Shown here piece after piece: positions 11,501 through 22,370 of a stretch of 64,000 nt of DNA. The position numbers and the translations under genes are program-made. The stretch's first letter is position 1, and each line of letters starts with the position of its first letter. The DNA comes from Azadirachta indica. Lineage: Eukaryota; Streptophyta; Magnoliopsida; Sapindales; Meliaceae. Location: assembly GCA_022749755.1 (NCBI GenBank), contig CM040448.1:8926481-8990480 (forward strand). The letters are read 5' to 3'. A model generated the notes under the pieces. It saw only the letters and a list, made by a program, of their open reading frames with translations, did no database searches and was not told the DNA's origin.

Positions 11501-12699
11501 CCTTATAATATAAAATTATATATATTCTGCTTTTGTTTTCTATGAATTTATTATTTAGAAGTTATGTTTTATATCGTTGTACCTGTATTTGTGAGGTTTG
11601 AAAACAAAAAATATATATATGTATATTGTTGCACTTATGTTTGGTTATGATTGGTGAACACATTGAAGGTGTGATATGATATGGTTGTGGCTAGATATTA
11701 CGGCCTTGTTCGCTTCTTCTTTGTTTTGACATTCTTTGTAATTCTTTATATTTAATATGCATATGTTTTTCCTTTAAAATTTAGGAAACAAATTTAAATT
11801 TAATAGATATATTTTATCAAAATCCATATATGCATACAAACTAAATAATACAAATAATGTCAAACAGATTTAAATATGCACTTTCCTTTGCCGCCCTCTA
11901 ACACAACAAACTTATCCACACCTTCCTCCACGACAAACTTATCATTTAATATAATTTTTATTTTTATTTTGCTATATTAAAATGATAATTTTGCCCGTAT
12001 TTAGATGATTTTTTCATTAACTAAATTGACGGTAGGATATAACAGGATATGTTTCAAACCTTAGATGGGTGATGGCCAATTAGATCAAACCTAAAGGGGG
12101 ATTAGGGCAGTTTCTTCTGAAATTATTTGTCTCATGTCATATTATATATATGATATATAAAATTGAAAATGTTTTATGAAGAAAAATTTGAAACTTTGTA
12201 ATATAACTAGATCCAAATATATTTTTTGAATAATGATTTTTCTCACATAATATAATATCTATTTCCATTTAATACTGAAGCTTGAATATTACATAAACAT
12301 TTATCATTAAGATATTAACAATTGTAAATGGTAATTGAAGAATAATGGTTATAGTTTTATTAACTTAACATAGTAGAATACTTTACTAAAAGTATTATAT
12401 ATGATAACTTAATCAACTTCTCATAGTATCTATATCACTGACAAGTCTCTTCATAATAACGTCATAATAGAAATTTAGAAGAGAAACAACCAACTTTATA
12501 ATTCCAATAATATATATATATATACATAACTAATTGGAATCCTACAAAGGATTTTGATTAGTAAAGAATTAAAATTAACGATAAAATTGCTTTAAATTTA
12601 ATGAAGTTGGTGCATAAAAAATTTTATATAGATTTAGTGAAAAATGATGGCGATTTGCATAAAATAGTGGTAGGCCTCATTTGGGACTACTAATAAAAA

Positions 12700-12803
12700 C
12701 AACATTTATATGTTTTCATTAATTTTATATTTGTTAAAAATATTGAATTGTTTATTTCATAATGTAGTGCTTTTGATAACAGTTTTTATAAGTAGAATGA
12801 CAA
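12700..12803. repeat. Imperfect direct repeat, copy 1 (partner 13150-13255)
   Basis: Both copies contain a stretch like AACAATATTTATAT, then ATTAATTTT, then TTGTTAAAAA, then TTTGATAACAGTTTTTATAA followed by GTAGA. They are about 450 bp apart in the same orientation. They may be ends or copies of a decayed MITE. The family is unknown. Confidence 0.55.
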
Positions 12804-13149
12804 AGACCTGAAGTTGAATTTTAAAAATTTGAAAATTCAACTTCAAATTTATGGCCAACGATTGCTCAAATTAAGATAATAATGGTATTGTATAGATTGT
12901 TCGATAAGGATTCTACTGATATCTATGATGAAACAAATAGTGATTGGTGGTAGCTATCAATAGCAGTTGGCGACATTGAGGTAAATAGTCAAAATGACAT
13001 ATTAAGAGCAAAAACTGTGATTGTAGTGGTTACTATCCAAATGACTATTAAAACTTGATAGATTAGAAGTTGGATGGGTTTTTTTCAAATCTTAAAGACT
13101 TATCAGTACATTTCAATAAATAGTAAGGACTCAGCAGTCCCTTTCCTTA

Positions 13150-13255
13150 AAAACAATATTTATATTTTTTAATTAATTTTTTATTTATTAAAAAATGATT
13201 AAATTATTTATTCATAATTTAGTGAATTTGATAACAGTTTTTATAAGTAGAGAGA
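13150..13255. repeat. Imperfect direct repeat, copy 2 (partner 12700-12803)
   Basis: Its best-conserved block is TTTGATAACAGTTTTTATAA followed by GTAGA, shared exactly with copy 1. The remainder is diverged by substitutions and small indels. Confidence 0.55.
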
Positions 13256-15104
13256 ATTTACTTTTAAAAAATAGTTTATCAAATAATTCACAGTGATATA
13301 TAATGTGATTTTTAAATTTTAGTTGTAACCTCATCATTTTAACAGAAGGACAATTATATCTTATATTTTCATATACTTTATTGTTGCGGAAGAATTTACT
13401 CAACCCACATGTTAGATTCTGACTAGTTAATTGTTTAAATAGTCTTTGAGCTATTTCAGTAGGCTTTAATATTGCTAAACTTTTAGATGCAAATTAAATT
13501 TTCACACATTTTCAAAGTTTTACGGAGTAAAGTCCACCATATCCCTTAAATCTCATTTCGTGACTTGAGAGTTATAATACTGCAACCTTATAAGACCAGC
13601 TTGACTTTAACTGGACAGATCTGCTATCACTATTGCTATTGTTCATACAATACTTATAAGTCTACGATATGTGTAGGGAGTGAGATAGAGTATTAATATA
13701 AAGGAACATAATAGTTTAAAGATAGATCACAACTAATGTAAGACCATATTAATATCAAATAACCTATTTGTAGCAATATTTGATATTGATATTTGTGACT
13801 TAATAGTCCTAAGGCCATAAAAAAGGTATTTTGGAAGCCTAAAGATGACCAATGTTGGCAGTTAATAATGCAAGACAAATGTAGAGACATTATGATAACG
13901 CCTTTTATTAATTTTTGCGACAAAAGGTGGTTGAAAAGTAACGATCGTTAGGCATTTACTGGTCTTAATGCAAAAAGGAAGAAGATAATGCTTTCAAGAT
14001 CGTGGTCTAAGATGCTAGAATAATGAATTTCGAAGCCCCCTTTAATAAGGAATAATGAACCATTATCTAGTGTGTGACATGCAATTATAGTGGAGTATAA
14101 CTCGCTCATATAATCTTGTTTTAGTGCAACTTGTCTTTTTAGGATAAGTCTTTGTCTAAAAAGTAAATTGGTGTAATTTGATCCTAACCAAAAGTGATAT
14201 TTGGGGATTTATACTTATAATAAAATACTTATTTTAATTAATCCTAAATTAATTTTAATAAGGTTTTAGGTCTAAATTAGACCTTAGAGTTTTGAGCTAT
14301 TGTATTCCTTATATTAGCCTAATTACATAATGCATCCTTGAAGTATAAGTTTCTCCTAAGTGAGCTAAACCAAAGTCATTATATTAATTTAGGTCAAATT
14401 TCGGTTTGCTCTTACCTTTCACATCTCGGTCCATAATGTCAACCCCAATGAATGACTTATGTCTACTTTTTCCTTTTTTATACATTATATGAGTGAAACG
14501 ACGTAGTTTTGAGCCTAAGGTTAATTTTCATGCATCAAAACCAACTCATTCCCATTTCTAACCTATCCAACCTAACCCCATTTGACCAAGTTACAATAAC
14601 AACTATAGTAAGCTACAGTATTCAACTCGAATTATATGGCCTTACTACAAATGCTTGCTACGGTATTGGATTGAGTTTTTGAGCTATTTACAGTGTTGAT
14701 AGAGTACTATACTGTAGTATTGAATTAACTTTTTTGCGTGGCTACACCTTACTATAGGAATTTCGAGTTAAATGGCATGGGACAGGCTAGAAAATATAAT
14801 CTCCAAACCTGCTCTATTTTCAAATGAATTGAATTTTTGGGTCCTAAACTCGCCCCAATTTTCAAATAGATGAATTTTTAAGCCCCAAACCCACCTAAAA
14901 TAGGGGCGAAGTAGGGCAAAAACCTACAGGTTTAGAAATTTTGCCTTCTTTACGTATTAGCTATTAAAATATTAAAAAGGTTGGACTTATTTTATTACTT
15001 TGAAAACTTTAGAAAAAATTTTATTACTTAAATTAAAATGTTAACAATGAATTTGTACGAACTTATAAACTGAAATACTCCTAATCCTCGTTTCTTTATT
15101 TTCT

Positions 15105-15415
15105 AGATAATAATTTAGTCTGTAATGGTTATAAGAATTTTTAAGTAAAAAAAATATAATATTTATTTTGTTATCTATTTAAAAATTATATCTATTATAT
15201 TCATTGTATTTTCTTAAAAGTATATTAATAACATAATTAATAAGTAAAATATAAACACATGCTATATTTATTACAAATAAAAATAATGAAAATTTTCTTT
15301 TAAATTTTTTAATTAAAATTAATTAAATTAAATTATTAAATAAGAATACAAAAAAAATATATATATTATTAATTTTATTGACATAACACAAAATTTAATA
15401 TTTCTTTTTTTCTTA
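15105..15415 (+). repeat. Dispersed repeat, copy 1 (inverted partner at 31.8-32.2 kb)
   Basis: About 310 bp match the reverse complement of 31835-32165. Shared blocks include GATAATAATTTA, ATAATG or GTAATG plus GTTATAA, CATTGTATTTTCTTAAA, AAATTTTCTTTTAAA-like sequence, ATTAAATAAGAATA, and TTTTATTGACATAACAC versus TTTTATTAACACAATAC. The order is conserved along the whole length, so this is one repeat family present twice in opposite orientation. It has no coding capacity. The family name is unknown to me. Confidence 0.7.
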
Positions 15416-15668
15416 CTGGGGTAAATAATAGATATAGTTAACCCTAAGTTTAATTAGACTTCTTTAAATTTGCATATTTTAGAAAAACTCTATGTATTTG
15501 CGTATTGAAAACAATAAATAAATAAATAGAGAAAGAAAATAAATAATAATGATAAAATGTGGGTGGTTGCGGTAGGCACAAAAGTCTACGTCAAAATTGT
15601 CTCTGATGCTCATCTCTAAGGTATCTATACAAAAAGGTGGCGGCTATCAAACGGTGCACTCACGTGTT

Positions 15669-15700
<32 letters not shown>

Positions 15701-17301
15701 GGTATATATCTATATATATAATGATTCTATCTACTTATATCACATAACATCAATGGCCAAAAATTTGTATTTGAAGTTAAAAGGATATTGTAATTCCAAA
15801 GATCCGGACTTTAGGTTATTATCATAACTTCTCAAATCATCAACCTCAATTTTGATTTATATTCTCAAAATAGTTTGAGTAATTCGAGACATATTTAATA
15901 TTTTTAAATTATTTAAATTATATTAATAATAAAAAATAAAAATTTAATGTTTTAGATTTTAAGTTTCTCACTTTTATGTAAAATCTTTTCAAATAAAAAA
16001 ATTTAATCTTAATTAATCTTTCGTGTTTTTTTATATTAGCTTTTAAATTCCAACTTCTTGTCTATGTTTTCAACATGGTCTTTATTTTTTACGTGTTTCA
16101 GGCATATTCTAGCTATGGTGGAATAAAAAGTACGATGGAATGGGAGTTAATTATGTGGTTGAAATCCGACATTATACACGTTGATTAACCATGTGCTAAA
16201 TAAGGAGTAAAATGACAGCAAGGAAAAAAAAAAAAAGCAAAGACAGCAAGAAAGTGAAATCTTTATCGTGTACTGTAAGTGAATTGATGATGAAAAAGAA
16301 AGTGGGACCTGAGCCTGCAAAAACTTGTCAATAAATATCGGGGGCCAAAGTAGGCTTTGCCTTTGCCTTTCAAAGGTTTTTTTTATTTTTTTTAAATATT
16401 ACATCACAATTTACTAATACAAATTTTTACATAAAATTAAATATAACAATTATATTACATCCTAAATATTAATATTATAATATTTATCTTTAAATTAGAA
16501 AAATACATATTCACATTAAAAATATGGGAAAAAAATTTTACATTATTTTATAACTTCAGTGTATACTCTGTGTAATCTTCTCATGGAAAACGGAGCAATT
16601 GGAAGCTAGCTGGAAACCTGAAAAGCTAGTTTCAAATGGGAAAGAAGAACAGTTTTTTAGAGAAAAAAAAGAGGAAATAAAAAAAGAAAGAAGTACTGAT
16701 AGAAATAATTTATGAGGATACTTTATTTATTTGCACGTGAAAATCACGGGTCCACGTATGTAATATCGAATCTTTGATACTGTATTATGTATAAGCCTGC
16801 TAACCACAAAGTATATGTGATGCCAATAATTTTCAACTACCAGACAATTTTGTCAGTGTCTTCAAATTGTTTTTTCAATATTAAAATTAAATTAACCCCT
16901 CTAATTAAATTATGGAGAAAAAAATCAAAAAAATTATACGTCAAATAATTAATGCCAAGGACCCAAATTATGGTGAAAATATAAAAAAATTATACATCAA
17001 ATAATTGATGCCATGAATAAGTGGAACGCTCCTACCATTTATGTAAACAATTAATTATAATCTTTTTTCTTTTTAGGGTTAAAACCTCACGTATTATGAA
17101 TATAATTTTTTGAATGAACACCATGACAGTAACATGTAACCTGCTGATGAAGATGCAACTACGTTATGATATTAGGGTCCCAGGATATCAAATGATAAAG
17201 AGCTCACAGCCCACTTCATTTTTTGCATATATGAACTCTCTGGTGGCATAAATACATTTGTATAATATAGCAGCTCAGATTAATCTGTCACAGAATTATA
17301 G
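15416..17301. other. Upstream region of the DREB-type gene
   Basis: No gene is recognised. The interval holds a CACGTG G-box-like hexamer at 15661-15666, a TG/TA microsatellite and AT-rich DNA. Candidate TATA-like sequences near the gene are CATATATGAA (17226-17235), CATAAATA (17248-17255) and TATAATATA (17261-17269). The last is only about 40 bp from the ATG, so the upstream ones fit a normal leader better. Confidence 0.45.
15669..15722. repeat. (TG)n(TA)n microsatellite
   Basis: A short GTGTGTG run passes into a long TA tract interrupted by GG and CT. It is a simple repeat about 1.6 kb upstream of the AP2/ERF gene. Confidence 0.85.
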
Positions 17302-17973
17302 ATGGACTCTGCTGAATCTCAAATTTCCAATTCATTTTCTACTTCAGAAAAGAAACAATCAAAGCAAGCCAAAGAAATGATGAGTAATACAGTTGAGGAA
17401 AAGGAAGGAAAGAAGATGTGCAAGAAAATTGGAAGTAATAAAAATAATCTGAAGCACCCTACATACAAAGGAGTTAGGATGCGAAGCTGGGGCAAATGGG
17501 TGTCTGAAATACGTGAGCCAAGAAAGAAATCAAGAATCTGGCTTGGAACTTTTCCCACAGCAGAAATGGCTGCTCGAGCCCATGACGTTGCCTCCCTAGC
17601 TATTAAAGGTCACTTGGCTCAGCTTAATTTTCCACAACTAGCTGATGAACTTCCCCGGCCGGCCAGTTCTGCTCCTAAAGATATTCGGGCAGCGGCTGCC
17701 AAGGCTGCTGCAGCTGCCATATCTGATCAATCGAGAAGAGTTGAGGCCAACTTAGATCGAAGCCTGCAGAATGAAGGTGATGATGAAGAGTCTCGTTCTC
17801 TAATAGCAGAAGACGTTGGTGAAAATAATGCATGGTTTGATAATCTTCCTGATCTTTCGCTTGAAGACGATAGTAAGTATGGATTTTGTTATAGTTCATG
17901 GTGGCAACAAGCTGGATTATTATTTGATGACATTGGATTCCAGCAGTTTGAGGAAAGACTCTGCTGGGATTAA
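17302..17973 (+). CDS. AP2/ERF transcription factor, DREB subfamily A-4 (TINY-like)
   Basis: A single uninterrupted frame of 223 codons encodes a nuclear DNA-binding protein. Residues about 1-50 are Lys/Ser-rich. One AP2/ERF domain spans about 55-112 ([20 protein letters not shown] through LAQLNF), with the WVSEIRE strand that contacts DNA. Val and Glu stand at the domain positions (14 and 19) that mark DREB-type factors binding CRT/DRE (CCGAC) elements. The block [14 protein letters not shown] and the following [20 protein letters not shown] are typical of the A-4 (TINY/ERF034-ERF043) group. The C-terminus is acidic and aromatic, ending in WD, with [12 protein letters not shown] as a likely activation region. 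Single-exon structure and length fit the family. The ATG at 17302 is the first in frame after upstream stops. The orthologue within A-4 cannot be decided here. Factors of this group act in stress and growth responses; a role here is inference. Confidence 0.93.
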   Translation: MDSAESQISNSFSTSEKKQSKQAKEMMSNTVEEKEGKKMCKKIGSNKNNLKHPTYKGVRMRSWGKWVSEIREPRKKSRIWLGTFPTAEMAARAHDVASLAIKGHLAQLNFPQLADELPRPASSAPKDIRAAAAKAAAAAISDQSRRVEANLDRSLQNEGDDEESRSLIAEDVGENNAWFDNLPDLSLEDDSKYGFCYSSWWQQAGLLFDDIGFQQFEERLCWD

Positions 17974-19351
17974 TTATTAGTTAATTAATTACTAACAAAG
18001 CATGTAGTAGATTGTATATCAAAGTCTCATAATCTTTGATAATTAACCTAGCTACTTTATTTCCCTTCCTATTTCAAGATTATAAATCTTGGTTATGTTC
18101 CTTGCCAGATTTATGGTCTATTTATAATTTAAGGGAGGCATTTAATAACATTTATTTCTTTGTAACATAGAATAATATGTTATAGGGATAGTGATATCTA
18201 ATTCTTGCTCTAATGTGTAAGTGACTATATATGTTTCAAAATTTTCTCGCAACTAAAACAATTTTTGAAACTTATTTAGCAGCTATTTTTCATCCACTTT
18301 ATTAAAAATTTACTTATAGCGATATAGAAGTATTTTAACATTTGATACCATTTTGATAAAATAAATGGTTTTTATTAGTCAATAATCAAGATTTTACCCT
18401 AATATCCAACAACTACAATGTGTTTTATTTTATAATTACAACAAATATATACGTAAATGAAAGTTGATCAAATATAATCTTTATTTGGTATTATGACATT
18501 TAATTATTGTACTTCTAATAAAATAGGACCCAAATCCTTTCTTGATTTGGGATATTCTGAATTTTGCAACATCCGTTGACATGTGTCTTTACTTAAAATC
18601 GAAGGTTGGGATTTTATTTCAATAAAATTTTACTAAATTTACCATAAACTATCTAAACCAATAGTCAACGCCAAAACTATTATTTAATTTCACCGTTCAA
18701 TGCCATCATTGACCACTGCCAATAAATGAAAATTTATCATATCCACCAGATCCTATGCATATGTTATTTGATAGCATTTTTGTGGTGCTACGTTAATTAA
18801 TGTTATATATGATGTTAATAAAAATCCTACAAACTCATAATGTATTGCAAATCTTTGCAAGGTTTATATACTAGATGATACTCTCCTCATGTTTGTTATT
18901 GATATTTGAGAATAAATAAATAACATCTTCAATGATTTGCTAGATGATACTTTCCTCATGTTTAAAAGTAAATTGTCTTTTGGATTTGGTTAGGAAAAAT
19001 TTTAGAAAACCCTTTTATTATATATGTAGTAAAGTAAATCTGTTTGATGAAATTCTAATTAGATACTTATAAATCCTTCAAACTCTTTCCTATAATTTTT
19101 AGTAAAATACGTGTTTTTTAAGTAAACTCTTAATTTATGTACTACTAAACCCTAATAATTATTATCTTTAATTTAAAAGTAAAAATTATTAATACACCAA
19201 GTAAGATAGATTATGTAAAAAAAAAATTTAATCAAATTAAATATTATTATATTTTTTATAAATAAAATAAGTAAATCATGATAATTAATTAAAATAAAAT
19301 ATTTTTATTTAAAATATTAAAAATTTAAATTGATCTTGATTATAATAACCC
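17974..19351. other. 3' flank of the DREB-type gene and intergenic DNA
   Basis: The first few hundred bases after the stop are T-rich and plausibly the 3' untranslated region. The rest is AT-rich with no recognised gene. A CTAGATGATACTNTCCTCATG motif occurs twice (about 18870 and 18941), a small local duplication. Confidence 0.45.
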
Positions 19352-19473
19352 AGCCTAGTATCTCTTTCATACTTTGTCAATATGGGATTTGTCTACAATA
19401 TCAACTTAGAAACTTCACTGATGGTTACCCCACCATTGCTTAATAAGACAAGCGGAATGGTTTTGATATTAAT

Positions 19474-19647
19474 TGTAATAGCTCAAACCACCAAAGATAT
19501 TATTTACTTTAAGCACACAACTGGCCATAATTTTATCTTTGAGCTTTTCAACCCAAAACGTGTTTATCAGGGGTTAGAGCATATTGATTTATATATCCAA
19601 CATCTTTGTTGTATTTTTTCGATGTGAGAATTGTCTAAGATGTCATA
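19474..19647 (-). repeat. TRIM LTR copy A
   Basis: It starts TGTAATAGCTCAAACC and ends AAGATGTCATA on the plus strand. Length equals copy B and the internal phrases match (CACTAAAGATATTAT, TTTTATCTTTGAGC, TTTGTCGATGAGA and their variants). Confidence 0.7.
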
Positions 19648-19737
19648 TGCACCTCCTTCTTTTAAGGATTTAGTGTCCTTACTAAGATTTGCCTCACCAT
19701 TATTTAAAAGGACACGCAAAGTGACTCTGATACCAAA

Positions 19738-19911
19738 TGTCATAGGTTAGCTCACTAAAGATATTATCTGCTTTAAACATATAGCTTGTCATGATTTTGT
19801 TTTCGAGCCTTTTAACCTAAAATATGTCTACTAAGCACTGTAGTAAGTTGACTTATATAACTAGTATCTCTTCTATACTTTGTCGATGAGAGATTTGCCT
19901 AGGGTGTCACA
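19738..19911 (-). repeat. TRIM LTR copy B
   Basis: It starts TGTCATAGGTTAGCTC immediately after CTCTGATACCAAA, the complement of a tRNA-Met primer site, and ends GGGTGTCACA. This arrangement makes it the upstream LTR in element orientation. Confidence 0.75.
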
Positions 19912-20690
19912 AATTGTTAAAAGCATGATTAGAGGTCTTCATAATGTGATTGTGGCGAAGCAAAGCTTTTACCTTGGCATAGCCAGGTCAATTCGACACT
20001 GATGCAATTATATAGTTGAGAGGCCAAATAATCTAAAAAGATCGACAAATGGTCCAAAGATTGGCGTGTAATAATGTCTAAGGTTACTGTTAGGCCAACC
20101 ATTAGTATGGGGCAGTAACTAACCTAATTAATATCAGAGCTTATTTGACAAGAAGGCTATGAACTTTTGAAAACATGATGAGCAGTTCTCATAGTGTAAT
20201 TTATGGTGAAGCATAGGCTCTTACCTTGATATGGCCAAGTCGGCTAGCCACTAATGTGTTTGCACAATCAAAAGGCTAAATGGTCTAAAAAAGTAGGCAA
20301 ACAATCAAAAAGGAATGGGTAAAAGTCTAAGGACTAGTGCATACAATATCTCTAAGGTTACCTTTATGGCCACCGTTAATATAGGATGGTAACCAATAAT
20401 GCTCCATCTTAATTCAAACATAGGATAAATAAGGCATACGAGCTAATATCAAAGAACTGCTAGAATGTTATACAGAAGTACATAACAAGTCCTCGTTTAG
20501 ACTAAAACACTCTCTCTCACTTTCTAATTAGTATTCGAGCTTATTTGACAAAAGGGCTATAGATTGTCGAAAACATAATCAGGGGTTCTCATAATGATCT
20601 GTGGTAAAGCACAAGCTTTTGCCTTGATATGGCCAGGTCGGGGTTACCGTTAAGGCCACCACCAGTATAGGACGATGATCGATAACTAGG
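19912..20690 (+). repeat. Direct array of retroelement leader units
   Basis: Three related units begin near 19917, 20137 and 20532. Two start with GAGCTTATTTGACAANANGGCT preceded by ATATCAGAGC or TATTCGAGC, which look like decayed initiator-tRNA primer sites. All continue with an AACATGATNAG-type phrase, then GGTTCTCATAATG, then GAAGCANAGCTTTTACCTTG, then ATGGCCAAGTCGG, then AAGGTTACCNTTANGGCCAC. They seem to be primer-site plus leader pieces of one non-coding LTR element, amplified locally. No gag or pol is present. A further direct copy is at 22122-22370 and an inverted one at about 20850-21120. Confidence 0.6.
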
Positions 20691-20849
20691 ATTTTGGACT
20701 GAGACTCAAACTTTAATTGCAAGCGTACTTGTAATATTCTTGGTGTTGAAGATTCGTCTTAGCGCTAACCATAGAGTATACTATATCACAAAAACAAATG
20801 AAACTAGCAACAAAAAAGACTCCTTTTGGGAGTAACGGCTCTTATATCA

Positions 20850-22370
20850 ATTAGGTTAGTCATCATTCTATATCAATAATGGCCCTAACGGTAACTTCAG
20901 AGATTATTTTATGCATAAGTCCTTGGGCTGTTCACCAGTCCCTATCAATTGTTCGTTAGTTTTTCTAGACCGTTTAGCCTCTCGATTGTGCAAACGCATT
21001 GGTAACCAACCGATTTGGCCATGTTAGGGTAAGAGCATATGTTTTGTCAGAGATTACACGAGGAGAACCCCTAATCATATTTCTAATAGTTTATAACCCT
21101 CTTGTCAAATAGGCTTTGATACTAAAAGAAATTAAATTAACTTTATTGAATGCATAATTGGAATTACAATTAAAGGATCATAAGCTTAAGCATAAGCACT
21201 CTCAAGACAATATTACATAAGGGTTAAGCTATTCACTCTTGACCTTATACAATACTCAACAGCTCTAAACAGCCATATATTATATAATACTAAGGAAATC
21301 CTTATATACAACCTAAAAGGAATCTCTCAATAGTAGCTATACTATTACATCTACCTACAATATTACATATTCTTCATAGTACACTTTATAGCACACCTTA
21401 TACTGGTACAAAATGTTTTCTTATTCCTAAGGAATTAGAATATCCTTTACAGCTCACACACTACTTATGACACTAATATTACAACAACCATGTCTGTTAC
21501 TTAGCAAACATACTTATTATATACATAATTGACATGGGCCCTATATAGGTTACATTAAAAAATTAATTTGGACTTTTTAAGTTTTGGTATGATGGATTGT
21601 TAAAACTAATTCATTGAGCTTCATGTCCAATCCATATACCTAGATCATAATCTTTCAGGTGTTAGCCGTGTATGGCTTCTTAAGATCCAAGGTAAAATTC
21701 GGTTTATTTAGATGACAATATAACCATTAGAGATTTTAATTGCTTAGAGATAAAAGAGCATCATGTAATGAGATAAAGTGTGCTGTAAAGTGTACTATAA
21801 AGAATATGTAATAGTGTGTGGTAGTTGTAATAGTATAATACTAATAATTGTATTACTATTATAATTACTATTGAGGAATTCCTTCTAGGCCTATATAAGG
21901 ATTCCCCTAGTATTGTGTAAGGCAGAGTTGTTTAGAGTTGTTGAATGTTGTATTAGGTCAAGAGTGTATAGCTTAAGCCTTCTGTGATATTGTCTTGAGA
22001 GTGCTTAAACTTAAGCCTAAGCCTTCTGTGATATTGTCTTGAGAGTGCTTAAGTTTAAGCCTGTGATCTTTTTCTTGTGATTCTAATTATTAGTTCAATA
22101 AAGTTTTCCTTTTGGTTTAAGAGCTTATTTGACAAAAGGGCTACAAATTATCGCAAATATGATCAAGGGTTCTCACGATGTAATTTGTGGTGAAGCACAA
22201 GCTTTTATCTTGACATGGCCAAGTCGGCTAGCCATTAGTGCAGTTGCACAGTTGAAAGGCTGAGCATTTAAAAAAGATCGACGAACAGTTGAAAAGGACT
22301 AGCAAGCAGTTAAAAGACTAATGCATAACATAATTTTTAAGGTTACCATTAGGGCCACCGTTGACATGGA
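20850..22370. repeat. Large inverted repeat of LTR plus leader units
   Basis: The arm at about 20850-21425 (minus orientation) matches the arm at about 21760-22370 (plus orientation). Each arm reads, in element orientation, LTR-like sequence with a CTATATAAGGATT promoter-like box, GAGTTGTTNAATATTGTATNAGG, CTTGAGAGTGCTTA, TTCAATAAAGTT, a primer-site relic (TTTTAGTATCAAAGCC on one arm, TTTTGGTTTAAGAGC on the other), TTATTTGACAA and the leader unit. The centre of about 330 bp is single copy. No protein-coding capacity is seen. The arms are diverged, so this is an old structure. Confidence 0.6.
21968..22064 (+). repeat. Tandem duplication inside one LTR-like arm
   Basis: The phrase AAGCCTTCTGTGATATTGTC plus TTGAGAGTGCTTAA occurs twice, 47 bp apart, with almost no divergence. 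The opposite arm carries it once, so the duplication arose after the arms separated. Confidence 0.8.

Larger units (their letters stand above)
11501..15104. other. Intergenic AT-rich DNA
   Basis: No coding gene or RNA gene is recognised. It contains a short (TA)n tract at about 12510-12525, an imperfect direct repeat (12700-12800 with 13150-13255), and AT-rich filler. The short frames here show no family motifs. Confidence 0.5.
19352..19911 (-). mobile_element. Tandem TRIM-like miniature LTR element
   Basis: Two 174-bp LTR-like copies (19474-19647 and 19738-19911) flank a 90-bp interior. On the minus strand the interior starts with a primer-binding site (TGGTATCAGAG, 19725-19735) and ends in a purine tract (complement of 19652-19663). 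This is the full layout of a terminal-repeat retrotransposon in miniature, with no coding capacity. To the left lies another interior (19404-19473) with a decayed primer site TTTTGATATTAAT, and the end of a third LTR (19352-19403). The array thus reads LTR-interior-LTR-interior-LTR. The LTRs share the phrase AAGATATTATNTNCTTTAAN, familiar from a widespread dicot TRIM-type repeat, from memory. Confidence 0.75.

Noticed and set aside
17319..17558. Minus-strand frame opposite the AP2/ERF gene
   Set aside because: Antisense shadow. The plus strand encodes an unmistakable AP2 domain.
19382..19627. Open frame of 81 codons
   Set aside because: It lies wholly within TRIM LTR and interior sequence, which is non-coding.
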